Source of the DNA: an uncultured Alistipes sp.
GTDB lineage: Bacteria > Bacteroidota > Bacteroidia > Bacteroidales > Rikenellaceae
Length of the DNA: 18,630 nucleotides
Direction: 5' to 3'
Assembly: GCA_900550925.1 (NCBI GenBank)
Contig: URTU01000030.1
Location: 1-18,630, forward strand
Shown: piece after piece, positions 1-7,650 of the stretch
How positions within the stretch are numbered: position 1 is the first letter of the stretch
Layout: every line of letters begins with the position of its first letter
Program-made: the position numbers and the translations under genes
The notes under the pieces: model-generated
The model's database searches: none
What the model was told of the DNA's origin: nothing
What the model saw: only the letters and a program-made list of their open reading frames with translations

Positions 1-338
1 CCGCCGTTGCCGTAAGGGCCGGGCCACATCTCGTAACCGGCCTTGGTCGATATGATCAGCTGGTCGCGGTAGTGTCCGAGGCCGTCGCGCAGGATGCGTC
101 CGAAATTCTCCTCGGCCGACCCGTATTCCGGGCCGTAGTTGTTGGCCAGATCGAAGTGGGTGATGCCGCAGTCGAAGGCATGGAAGACTATCTGTCGGAC
201 ATCCTGGTAACGGTCGACGCTGCCGAAGTTGTGCCACATGCCCAGCGACAGACGGGGCAGTTTGAGCCCGCTGCCTCCGCAACGGTTATATTTCATCTTT
301 TCATAGCGGTCCTGGGCCGCCCGGTATACATCTATCAT
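1..338 (-). CDS. Aldo/keto reductase, YghZ-like (partial, C-terminus outside window)
   Basis: NADPH-dependent aldo/keto reductase of the YghZ/Gpr type (the E. coli relative reduces L-glyceraldehyde 3-phosphate and other aldehydes), presumably cytosolic. Only the first 112 residues are in the window; the gene runs off the left edge. Visible are the family start (MIDVYRAAQDRYEKMKYNRC, then G-SGLKLP-LSLGMWHNFG), the first strand motif HFDLANNYG with the expected catalytic Asp63 and Tyr68, and the catalytic Lys99 in ISTKAGYEMWPGPYG. I chose the ATG at 338 rather than the internal ATG at 296 because family members carry this ANPERY-like lead before the MxYRxCG motif. A good Bacteroidetes promoter lies just upstream, divergent from the tRNA-editing gene. 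The physiological substrate cannot be read from the sequence. Confidence 0.9.
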   Translation of the reverse strand, partial: MIDVYRAAQDRYEKMKYNRCGGSGLKLPRLSLGMWHNFGSVDRYQDVRQIVFHAFDCGITHFDLANNYGPEYGSAEENFGRILRDGLGHYRDQLIISTKAGYEMWPGPYGNG

Positions 339-360
339 GGTTCGATGGTTTTTTATTATC

Positions 361-391
361 CAAAGATATGATATTTGTCACGGACAGTCAA
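361..391 (-). promoter_or_regulatory. Bacteroidetes-type promoter for the aldo/keto reductase
   Basis: On the minus strand there is TTG (389-391), a 20-bp spacer and TATCTTTG (361-368). This matches the -33 / -7 (TAnnTTTG) consensus of the Bacteroidetes primary sigma factor. It sits about 23 bp upstream of the ATG at 338. Confidence 0.7.
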
Positions 392-421
392 GGATGTCGG
401 CTGTAATATGTCTAAAAAGAT

Positions 422-429
422 TAATTTTG
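422..429 (+). promoter_or_regulatory. Candidate -7 element for the tRNA-editing gene
   Basis: TAATTTTG matches TAnnTTTG and ends 27 bp before the ATG at 457, the usual distance. There is no convincing TTTG at -33, only CTG at 401-403, so this is a -7-only call. Together with the minus-strand promoter at 361-391 it makes a compact divergent promoter region. Confidence 0.4.
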
Positions 430-456
430 CAACTTCAAACGACATATGAACTGAAT

Positions 457-948
457 ATGGAAAGACGACAAATCGTATTTGACTATCTGGATTCGCACGG
501 CATACGTTACGAATGGTATGAACATCCCGAGGCGCCGACGATCGAAATCGCCCGCGAGTATTGGCACGACGACGGCTCGACGCACTGCAAGAATCTCTTT
601 TTCCGCAACCACAAGGGTAACCGCCACTATCTGGTCTGCTTCGACAGCAGCCACAACATGGCAATTCACGACCTCGAACACCGGTTGCATCAGGGAAAGC
701 TGTCGTTCGCATCGCAGCAGCGCATGGAACGTTATCTGGGGTTGCTGCCCGGGTCGGTGTCGCCGTTCGGGCTGATCAACGATACGGAGAATCATGTACA
801 CCTGTTTCTCGACAGCAATCTGCGTTCGTGCCCGAGCCTCAGTTTCCATCCCAACGACAATCGGGCGACGGTCGTCATTACGCTCTCGGAGTTTGAACGC
901 TATCTGAACCTGGTCGGGAACAGCTACGAGTATATCGACCTGTATTGA
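457..948 (+). CDS. YbaK/ProX-type aminoacyl-tRNA deacylase (ProXp-ala-like)
   Basis: A 163-residue single-domain YbaK/aaRS-associated protein. It fits the ProXp-ala group, which hydrolyses Ala mischarged onto tRNA(Pro) in trans to prolyl-tRNA synthetase. Evidence: the N-terminal helix and HPEAPTIE segment (residues 23-30), the conserved lysine Lys45 in CKNLFFRN, the hydrophobic core strand HYLVCF, and the GSVSPFGLINDT loop (residues 99-110) typical of this group. Length is normal for a stand-alone editing domain. The frame is open upstream to about 337, but I chose the ATG at 457 because homologues begin near here and the candidate -7 box lies at 422-429. The gene stands alone, divergent from the reductase. 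Ala-tRNA(Pro) as substrate is inferred from family motifs; related INS-superfamily proteins use Cys-tRNA(Pro). Confidence 0.85.
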   Translation: MERRQIVFDYLDSHGIRYEWYEHPEAPTIEIAREYWHDDGSTHCKNLFFRNHKGNRHYLVCFDSSHNMAIHDLEHRLHQGKLSFASQQRMERYLGLLPGSVSPFGLINDTENHVHLFLDSNLRSCPSLSFHPNDNRATVVITLSEFERYLNLVGNSYEYIDLY

Positions 949-1014
949 ATGCCGTGCAGCGGATCTGCGTACCGGAATAATACGCTCCGGTTCGCAAGGC
1001 GCGCACAATAGATG

Positions 1015-1052
1015 AAAAACGCCACGCCGATATGCAATGATCGGCGTGGCGT
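1015..1052. terminator. Bidirectional intrinsic terminator between the editing gene and glnN
   Basis: A perfect 13-bp stem (1019-1031 with 1040-1052) has an 8-nt loop. Read on the minus strand it is followed by a T tract (complement of A1015-1019), so it best serves glnN, whose stop is 150 bp upstream on that strand. On the plus strand it is followed only by AATTGTTA, a weaker tail that could still end the tRNA-editing transcript. The remaining bases up to 1202 show no gene; they include a C9 run at 1126-1134. Confidence 0.75.
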
Positions 1053-1202
1053 AATTGTTAATGTTCGGCTCTTTGTCCGACGGACGGGCCCGGAACATAT
1101 CTTTTCCTGTCCCCTTGTCACTCATCCCCCCCCCTCATCCATCTCAATTCGGCACCTCAGATAAGGAAGTTGCGGGGCGGATTAGACTGTCGGCTGTCTG
1201 GA

Positions 1203-3377
1203 CTACCGTATGAAGAGCATTTCGCGGTATTTGGGCAGCGTCCACATCTGGTCGTCGATCATCAGCTCCAACTTGTCGATGTGGTAGCGGATCGAGTCGA
1301 GATAACCGGAAACGGTATCGTGGTACGCAATGGCCTTTTCACGCTCGCAGGCGATCTTGTTGGCCACCTTGCGTGCCTCGACCATCTCGTTGACCATCTT
1401 CTGAATTGCGGCCGTATGTGCCGAAATCTGCTTGATCAGGGCAATGTCCTGCGAGGCGTCGAGCGACAGCTGCGACATCTTGTAGACCTTGTCGAGCAGC
1501 ATGGCTTCGTATTTCGAGGCGATCGGCACGATGTGGTTCAGCGCCAGGTCACCCAGGACGCGTGCCTCGATCTGGATCTTCTTGGTATAGGTCTCCCAGC
1601 CAACCTCGGTGCGGGCTTCGAGTTCAGTATCGTTCATGATCTTGCTCTCGGCGAACATCGCACGGGTTTCGGGTGTCAGCATGCGGTCGAGAATCAGCGG
1701 TACCGAAGTCTCGCAGTCCAGGCCGCGACGTGCAGCCTCCTCTTTCCACTCGTCGCTGTAACCGTTGCCGTCGAAGAGGATCGGACGGCACTCCTTGATT
1801 GTCTCCTTGATCACCTCGAAGATTGCGGCTTCGGTGGTCTTGCCGCCCGCGATCAGGGCATCGACCTGACGTTTGAACTCCTTGAGCTGGCATGTTACGG
1901 CAGCGTTGAGCGTAATCATCGCTCCGGCGCAGTTGGCCGACGACCCTACCGCACGGAACTCGAAACGGTTGCCCGTAAAGGCGAAGGGCGATGTACGGTT
2001 GCGGTCGGTGTTGTCCATGAGCAGTTCGGGGATGTGGGGTATTCCCTGCATCTTGAATCCGCTCTTGCCATCGAACCGGATGGCATCCTCGCTGCTGCTT
2101 TCGGCGATCTTGTCGAGGATCGATGAGATCTGCTTGCCGAGGAATATCGAGATGATTGCCGGAGGTGCCTCGTTGGCGCCCAGACGGTGGGCATTGGTTG
2201 CTGTCGAGATGGCGGCCTTCAGGGCACCGTTGTGCTTGTAGACGGCGGCGATAATATTTGTCACGAAGGTGACGAACTGCAGATTCTCCTTCTGGTTCTT
2301 GCCCGGCGAGAGCAGGTTGACACCCGTATCGGTTCCGAGCGACCAGTTGTTGTGCTTGCCCGAACCGTTGACTCCCTTGAAGGGTTTCTCGTGCAGCAGC
2401 ACGCGGAAGCAGTGGCGGCGTGCAACCTTCTCCATGAGGGTCATGAGCAGTTGGTTGTGGTCGTTGGCAAGGTTCATCTCCTCGTATATCGGGGCGAGTT
2501 CGAACTGGTTGGGCGCCACTTCGTTATGACGAGTCTTGACCGGAATTCCGAGCATCAGGCATTCGTATTCGAGATCCTTCATGAACTCGATCACGCGGGC
2601 CGGAATAGCTCCGAAATAGTGGTCTTCAAGCTGTTGGTTCTTGGCACTTTCGTGGCCCATGAGCGTGCGGCCTGTCATCACCAGGTCGGGACGCGCGCCC
2701 CACAATCCCTCGTCAATCAGGAAATACTCCTGCTCCCATCCCAGATAGGAGAATACCTTCTTGACATCCTTGTTGAAATAGTGGCAGACGTCGACGGCAG
2801 CCTTGTCGATCGCGCTGATCGAACGCAGCAGGGGCACCTTGTAATCGAGCGCTTCGCCGGTGTATGCGATGAATATTGTGGGGATACAGAGGGTGGTGTC
2901 GACGATGAATGCGGGCGAGGTGGCATCCCAGGCGCTGTATCCGCGAGCCTCGAACGTATTGCGGATACCGCCGTTGGGGAAGCTCGAAGCGTCGGGTTCC
3001 TGCTGGATGAGGAGCTTTCCGGAGAACTCTTCGATTACACCTCCTTCGCCGTCCTGTTCGACGAAGGCATCGTGTTTTTCGGCCGTGCCGCCGGTCAGGG
3101 GCTGGAACCAGTGAGTATAGTGTGTAGCACCCTGATCCATGGCCCACTGTTTCATTCCGGATGCGATCTCGTCAGCGATTTCGCGCGTGAGCGGTGTGCC
3201 GTTGTTCATGGTGTCGATCAGGGCATCGTAAGTCTTTTTGTGGAGGTACTTGCGCATTGCGGCGCGGTTGAAGACCCGTTTGCCGAAATATTCCGACGGC
3301 CGGCCATCGGGAGATTTGGCAGGACAAGGTTTGCGGTTTATAGCCGCTTCGACCATTTTGAATCTGAGTGAGGACAT
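1203..3377 (-). CDS. glnN: Glutamine synthetase type III
   Basis: ATP-dependent ligation of ammonia to glutamate, the central nitrogen-assimilation enzyme of Bacteroidetes; cytosolic homo-oligomer. At 724 residues it has the length of GSIII rather than the roughly 450-residue GSI. Residues 1-100 contain the GSIII N-terminal signature (PSEYFGKRVFN, HYTHWFQPLTGGTAEKHDAF). The catalytic domain follows with WEQEYFLID (about 214), EVAPNQFELAP (286-296), a glycine-rich KGVNGSGKHNNWSLGT (334-349) and RTSPFAFTGNRFEFRAVGSS (461-480). The C-terminus is helical and ends at LFIR. The start at 3377 gives the standard MSSLRFKMVEAA beginning. It is monocistronic, divergent from the peptidase operon, with its own promoter upstream and a terminator downstream. 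Control by nitrogen status is expected from the family, but I see no recognisable operator. Confidence 0.97.
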   Translation of the reverse strand: MSSLRFKMVEAAINRKPCPAKSPDGRPSEYFGKRVFNRAAMRKYLHKKTYDALIDTMNNGTPLTREIADEIASGMKQWAMDQGATHYTHWFQPLTGGTAEKHDAFVEQDGEGGVIEEFSGKLLIQQEPDASSFPNGGIRNTFEARGYSAWDATSPAFIVDTTLCIPTIFIAYTGEALDYKVPLLRSISAIDKAAVDVCHYFNKDVKKVFSYLGWEQEYFLIDEGLWGARPDLVMTGRTLMGHESAKNQQLEDHYFGAIPARVIEFMKDLEYECLMLGIPVKTRHNEVAPNQFELAPIYEEMNLANDHNQLLMTLMEKVARRHCFRVLLHEKPFKGVNGSGKHNNWSLGTDTGVNLLSPGKNQKENLQFVTFVTNIIAAVYKHNGALKAAISTATNAHRLGANEAPPAIISIFLGKQISSILDKIAESSSEDAIRFDGKSGFKMQGIPHIPELLMDNTDRNRTSPFAFTGNRFEFRAVGSSANCAGAMITLNAAVTCQLKEFKRQVDALIAGGKTTEAAIFEVIKETIKECRPILFDGNGYSDEWKEEAARRGLDCETSVPLILDRMLTPETRAMFAESKIMNDTELEARTEVGWETYTKKIQIEARVLGDLALNHIVPIASKYEAMLLDKVYKMSQLSLDASQDIALIKQISAHTAAIQKMVNEMVEARKVANKIACEREKAIAYHDTVSGYLDSIRYHIDKLELMIDDQMWTLPKYREMLFIR

Positions 3378-3469
3378 AATACAAAAAATTTAACCGTTGA
3401 ACCCGAGTGGAGGCCGTCACATGATGGATGGATGAAGAAGGGGTTGTGTTGCGGCCTTAACCACGGCTA

Positions 3470-3500
3470 CAAATATAGGTTAAAAAAAATAATTTTGAAA
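3470..3500 (-). promoter_or_regulatory. Promoter of glnN
   Basis: On the minus strand there is TTTC (3497-3500, one mismatch to TTTG), a 19-bp spacer and a perfect -7 element TATATTTG (3470-3477). This gives a leader of roughly 85 nt before the glnN ATG at 3377. The stretch 3478-3540 is strongly AT-rich and separates it from the divergent operon promoter. Confidence 0.55.
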
Positions 3501-3539
3501 AATTTTATTAACTTTTTGATAAACAAAGAGCGGATAAAA

Positions 3540-3570
3540 TTGTTTTTTCGGGCCGGAATTCATATATTTG
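3540..3570 (+). promoter_or_regulatory. Promoter of the peptidase/epimerase/transglutaminase operon
   Basis: TTG (3540-3542), a 20-bp spacer and TATATTTG (3563-3570) form a very good Bacteroidetes -33/-7 pair. The predicted start site lies near 3576, leaving about a 60-nt leader before the first ATG at 3637. Confidence 0.75.
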
Positions 3571-3636
3571 TAAACTGACCAATGTGCGGATGGCTGTAAT
3601 CCGTTTTGTTTCACCCTATAATACAGACAGATAGTA

Positions 3637-4815
3637 ATGGCTATGAAGAGAACATTCCTGACCCTGACCCTGACGCTTTTGTCGTCCGTTACGCTTTTTG
3701 CCGCTACACCCTCCCTCGACGATGTCGTGAAGAGTGTCAAAGATGAATTCGCTCCCGACCGCCGTACGGAGTTGTTCAATATAGAAGTTGCTGAATATCC
3801 CAGCGTGATTGTACTGACGGGCCGTACCACATCGCCCGAAGCACTGAAGGCCGTAACCGAAAAGGTCTCGGCATTGGCCGACGGCCGTCAGGTGATCAAT
3901 GATGTGGCGCTGCTGCCCGATGCCGAAAAACTCGACAACAAGATCTTCGGCGTGGTGGATATCGCCGTAGCTACGGTACGCTCTTCGGGCAACTATTCGT
4001 CCGAGGCCGTGACACAGTTGCTGATGGGAATGCCCGTGCGGATTCTCGACGATGACGGATGGTACTATGTCCAGACCCCCGAAGGATATCTGGGATGGGT
4101 GGCCAAACGCAGCATCAAGACCATGACCCGCGAGGAGTACAACGATTGGGTCGAGGCCGACAAGACGGTCTATCTGCCCGTTGACGGTTCGATCTATTCG
4201 GAGCCGGATGTTCGTTCGCAGCAGGTGAGCGATGTGGTTGCCGGTGCTATCTTGCTGAAGGGCGACAAAAAGGGCCGCTTCATCGAGGTGACGACCCCCG
4301 ACGGCCGTGAAGGTTACGTTTCGCGCAGCGATGTCGAGGATTTCGATACCTGGAAACTGCGCCGCCCGACGGCCGATGCCGTAATTGCCGATGCAAAGAA
4401 ACTTCTCGGTGTTTCGTACCTCTGGAGCGGAACGTCGACCAAAATGCTCGATTGCAGCGGCCTGGCCAAAACCGTCTATCTGCTCAACGGCCTGGTGCTG
4501 GCCCGCGACGCTTCGCAGCAGTGCCTGACCGGTGAGGCCGTTGATGTTTCGGACCATGACTGGAGCCGCCTCCAGAAGGGCGATCTGGTATTCTTTGGTT
4601 CGAGCCGCGTATCGCATGTAGGTATATATATGGGTGACGGCCGGTTCATTCACGAGGCCGGTCTGGTACATATATCGAGCTTCAATCCCGATCACGAAGA
4701 GTATTCGGAATACTGGCTGGGCAGACTGATCCGCGCAACCCGTATAATCGGTACCGAAGACAGCGGTAAAGGCGTATGGTCGGTGGAGAAGTGCCCGCTG
4801 TACAACAAACAGTAA
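3637..4815 (+). CDS. Exported NlpC/P60 peptidase with SH3 domains (YkfC-like)
   Basis: Probably a gamma-D-glutamyl-L-diamino acid endopeptidase (dipeptidyl-peptidase VI type) that cuts murein peptides. The 392-residue protein has a signal peptide (MAMKRTFLTLTLTLLSSVTLFAA). A BON-like alpha/beta segment follows (about 27-97, with LFNIEVAEYPSVIVLTG and VINDVALLP), then two bacterial SH3-like modules (about 103-160 and 175-235; GWYYVQTPEGYLGWV, RFIEVTTPDGREGYV). The C-terminal NlpC/P60 domain has YLWSGTSTKMLDCSG (catalytic Cys273), SRVSHVGIYMG (His327) and RFIHEAG (His339). The ATG at 3643 is an alternative start two codons in. It is first in a three-gene operon, 41 bp before the epimerase gene, matching the YkfC-YkfB pairing known in Bacillus. 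Substrate preference is inferred from this pairing. Confidence 0.9.
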   Translation: MAMKRTFLTLTLTLLSSVTLFAATPSLDDVVKSVKDEFAPDRRTELFNIEVAEYPSVIVLTGRTTSPEALKAVTEKVSALADGRQVINDVALLPDAEKLDNKIFGVVDIAVATVRSSGNYSSEAVTQLLMGMPVRILDDDGWYYVQTPEGYLGWVAKRSIKTMTREEYNDWVEADKTVYLPVDGSIYSEPDVRSQQVSDVVAGAILLKGDKKGRFIEVTTPDGREGYVSRSDVEDFDTWKLRRPTADAVIADAKKLLGVSYLWSGTSTKMLDCSGLAKTVYLLNGLVLARDASQQCLTGEAVDVSDHDWSRLQKGDLVFFGSSRVSHVGIYMGDGRFIHEAGLVHISSFNPDHEEYSEYWLGRLIRATRIIGTEDSGKGVWSVEKCPLYNKQ

Positions 4816-4856
4816 CTGCAATCGGATAACGAACGACCTAAAACAAATTGGATAAT

Positions 4857-6041
4857 ATGAAAAGACGTGATTTTATAAAGAAGGCGCTGGCAACAGGTGT
4901 CGTTGCAACGGTTGCGCCGTCGTTGGCCGCATCGGCCTTCCCTTCGATTGCGGCATCGGTAGGATCGGGAAAACGCTCGTCGATCTCCCCCAAGGGTGAA
5001 AAGATGAAGTTTTCGTTCTGGCGCGCCGATGCCAAACTTGCACATACGTTTACGGTGTCGGGATCGAGCCGAACCTCGACCGACATTGTCCTGACAAAGG
5101 TCGAATACGGTGGTCTGGAGGGATACGGCGAAGCAGCAATGCCTCCCTACCTGGGCGAGACATCCGAATCCTGCATGGCGTTCCTCGAGCGTATTCAGGG
5201 CGTGCTGGACAAGTACAACTCACCATTCCTGCTGGACGACATCCTGACCGAAGTCGACCTGCTCACCACGAACAATACGGCTGCCAAAGCATCGGTCGAC
5301 ATCGCACTGCACGACCTGGTGGGCAAACTGATGGGGCACCCGTGGTATGAGATCTGGGGTTTCAACAAGGAGAAGGCTCCCGATACGAGTTTCACGATCG
5401 GTATAGATACTCCCGAGGTGGTTCGCGCAAAGGCTCGTGAGGCCGCTCCCTACAACCTGATCAAGGTCAAACTCGGTACTGACAACGATGAGGCGCTGGT
5501 ACGCGCCATCCGTGACGTCGAACCGCTCAAACCGTTCTGTGTCGATGCCAATCAGGGCTGGCGCGACAAACACCATGCTCTGGAGATGATCCACTGGTGC
5601 AAGGAGAACGGTTTCATCTTCGTCGAGCAGCCGATCGGCAAGTACAACCTCGACGATATGGCCTGGATTACCGAAAATTCGCCGCTGCCGACCATCGCCG
5701 ATGAGTCGTGCCAGCGTCTGATGGATATCCCGAAACTGAAAGGCGTATTCTCGGGCATCAACATCAAACTGATGAAATGTACCGGTATGCGCGAGGCTTA
5801 CAAGATGCTGACCATGGCGCGCGCCTTCGGCATGAAGGTTATGGTAGGCTGTATGACCGAGACGTCGTGTGCCATTTCGGCCGGCGCACAGCTGGCTCCC
5901 GCATGCGACTGGGCCGATCTGGACGGTAACGTCCTGATAGCACATTCGTCCGATCCGTACGACGGCATGAAAGTGGTGAACGGCAAGGTTGTCCCGACCG
6001 ATCTGCCTGGAATCGGAATCACAAAACGAACCGACCTCTAA
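4857..6041 (+). CDS. Dipeptide epimerase (L-Ala-D/L-Glu epimerase family) with Tat-type signal
   Basis: An enolase-superfamily enzyme expected to convert L-Ala-D-Glu from murein into L-Ala-L-Glu so that peptidases can split it. It is 394 residues from the ATG at 4857; an in-frame TTG at 4848 is less likely. It begins MKRRDFIKKALATGVVATVAPSLA, a classic twin-arginine signal (RRDFIKK plus hydrophobic stretch). The barrel shows the general-base lysine motif IKVKLG (Lys203/Lys205), metal ligands in VDANQGW (Asp230), FVEQP (Glu257) and IADES (Asp282), the second catalytic lysine in NIKLMK (Lys304), and the terminal DLDG motif (354-357). The upstream gene is the NlpC/P60 peptidase; the transglutaminase-like lipoprotein follows after 21 bp. 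The export signal is notable because E. coli YcjG and B. subtilis YkfB act in the cytoplasm. Exact dipeptide preference is not visible. Confidence 0.92.
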   Translation: MKRRDFIKKALATGVVATVAPSLAASAFPSIAASVGSGKRSSISPKGEKMKFSFWRADAKLAHTFTVSGSSRTSTDIVLTKVEYGGLEGYGEAAMPPYLGETSESCMAFLERIQGVLDKYNSPFLLDDILTEVDLLTTNNTAAKASVDIALHDLVGKLMGHPWYEIWGFNKEKAPDTSFTIGIDTPEVVRAKAREAAPYNLIKVKLGTDNDEALVRAIRDVEPLKPFCVDANQGWRDKHHALEMIHWCKENGFIFVEQPIGKYNLDDMAWITENSPLPTIADESCQRLMDIPKLKGVFSGINIKLMKCTGMREAYKMLTMARAFGMKVMVGCMTETSCAISAGAQLAPACDWADLDGNVLIAHSSDPYDGMKVVNGKVVPTDLPGIGITKRTDL

Positions 6042-6062
6042 CCCTCAAAAAAATAATGAACT

Positions 6063-7505
6063 ATGATTAGACGAATGATGTTGGCAGCCGTCGTTGTTTC
6101 GGCAATGGCGGTTACGGCATGCACGCCGAAGGCCGGAGGCCCCCCGACGCTCGAAGATGAGTTGGCGGCGGGAAACCTGACGGCAGCCGAAGAGATCCTG
6201 AACGAACGGATTGCAAACGCCAAAGACGACGCGGAACTTCTGCGTTACACCTTTACGCGCGATTCGATACAGCTGGTGCGCCGCGATTTCCGTCGTGACA
6301 GCGCCTCGGTGGTCGATTACATCAAACGGTATATTCCGGATGTGACGGCCGAGAAGATTGCCGAATGGGAGGCTTCGGGCGTTATCGAGTATAAGATCAT
6401 TGACGGTCGCAAATGCTATTTCCGCAATGCCGGCCCCAATGTGTTCAACGTCGATCCCGAGGCTATTGCCATCAAACAGGCCCGTTCGGGCGGCGGAGTA
6501 AGCTCGCTGGACAGCGTGCTGCTGATTCAGATTCCGGAGATCACTTCGGCTCCGAGCGGTCAGGTGACGGCTCCGCGACGCATGAAGATCCGTCATGAGA
6601 TTTTCCTCAAGGAGAGCGGGGCTGTGGTTCCGGGCGATACGGTCCGCGTATGGATCCCATATCCGCGTACCGATGTCGAACGCCAGAAGGACGTGGTGAT
6701 GGTTGAGGCCAGCGAAGAGTACTTCAACGACCCGACATGCCCGCAGAATACGATATATTTCGAGCGTGTCATCTCGTCGGCCGAGGATGCTGCACGTCCG
6801 TTCTTCATCGAATACGAATATACGTCATACGGTCAGTGGTTCGACATGTCGAAGGCCGATATCAAGCCTTACGACACCGAATCGGAACTCTACAAGACCT
6901 ATACGGCCGAACGTCCTCCGCAGATCGTCTTCTCGAAGCGTATCAAGGACCTGACGGCCAAGGTTGTGGGTGATCTTACCGACCCGTATGAGAAACTGTG
7001 CGCTATCTTTGACTACATCACCGCGAACTATCCCTGGGCATCGGCACTGAACTATTCGATCATCCCGTGCATCCCGGAGTATGTGCTTGACAACCACAAG
7101 GGCGACTGCGGTCAGGTGACGCTGCTGATGATCACTATGGCGCGTTGTGCTGGTATCCCGGCACGCTGGCAGAGCGGTCTGATGTTCCACCCGAGAAACA
7201 CCAACATGCACGACTGGGGCGAAGTGTATTATGAAGGCGTCGGTTGGGTGCCTGTCGATACTTCGTTCGGCCGCCACAACGATGTTCTCGACGAAACGGG
7301 TGTCGGTGAGAAGTTCTTCAACAGCGGCATCGATTCGTACCGCATGATCGCCAATTCGGACTACTCGCGCGACTTCTCTCCCTCGAAGCGCTATGGCCGT
7401 AACGATACGGTCGATTCGCAGTGCGGCGAGGTCGAAACGCAGCGTGGAATGTTGTTCAACGGTACCGATTACGGTTATGACTTCTCGGTGCTGGAGTACA
7501 AGTAG
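6063..7505 (+). CDS. Transglutaminase-like lipoprotein
   Basis: A 480-residue envelope protein with a lipoprotein signal (MIRRMMLAAVVVSAMAVTAC, lipobox VTAC, lipidated Cys20). There is no acidic lipoprotein export signal after the Cys (TPKAGG), so a periplasm-facing location is more likely than surface exposure. Residues 28-160 are helical and unassigned; 170-260 form a beta-rich segment (RRMKIRHEIFL, DTVRVWIPYPR). The transglutaminase core has a complete Cys-His-Asp triad: Cys349 in KGDCGQ, His383 in MHDWGEVYY, Asp399 in VPVDTSFG. Such domains are often peptidases rather than cross-linkers, so hydrolysis of a peptide or murein fragment fits this operon better than isopeptide formation. It is the last gene of the operon and is followed by a strong terminator. 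The exact reaction is unknown. Confidence 0.85.
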   Translation: MIRRMMLAAVVVSAMAVTACTPKAGGPPTLEDELAAGNLTAAEEILNERIANAKDDAELLRYTFTRDSIQLVRRDFRRDSASVVDYIKRYIPDVTAEKIAEWEASGVIEYKIIDGRKCYFRNAGPNVFNVDPEAIAIKQARSGGGVSSLDSVLLIQIPEITSAPSGQVTAPRRMKIRHEIFLKESGAVVPGDTVRVWIPYPRTDVERQKDVVMVEASEEYFNDPTCPQNTIYFERVISSAEDAARPFFIEYEYTSYGQWFDMSKADIKPYDTESELYKTYTAERPPQIVFSKRIKDLTAKVVGDLTDPYEKLCAIFDYITANYPWASALNYSIIPCIPEYVLDNHKGDCGQVTLLMITMARCAGIPARWQSGLMFHPRNTNMHDWGEVYYEGVGWVPVDTSFGRHNDVLDETGVGEKFFNSGIDSYRMIANSDYSRDFSPSKRYGRNDTVDSQCGEVETQRGMLFNGTDYGYDFSVLEYK

Positions 7506-7525
7506 CCTGTAACCGTTATCTGTTT

Positions 7526-7563
7526 AAAGCCTCGTCCGGTTTCCCGGACGAGGCTTTTTCTTT
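7526..7563 (+). terminator. Rho-independent terminator of the peptidase operon
   Basis: A perfect 14-bp stem (7526-7539 with 7544-7557) with loop TTTC is followed by TTCTTT. It starts 20 bp after the stop of the lipoprotein gene. The WecA-like gene converges from the other side; on that strand the hairpin has only a short T run, so it may act weakly there too. Confidence 0.9.
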
Positions 7564-7650
7564 ATCGTATTGCAGGCGTATATCCGGTCCGAAGAGATTG
7601 TGATGACTTGGGGAGACAGTCAGATGTTGTTGCAGGGGTGTCGGGCCGGC

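Noticed and set aside
1170..3371. Long open frames on the plus strand opposite glnN (1170-2126 and 2187-3371)
   Set aside because: They mirror the codon pattern of glnN, show no family resemblance, and the opposite strand is an unmistakable full-length GSIII.
3616..4821. Long minus-strand open frame opposite the NlpC/P60 peptidase gene
   Set aside because: The plus strand encodes clear catalytic motifs and has the promoter; the minus-strand translation has no recognisable domain.
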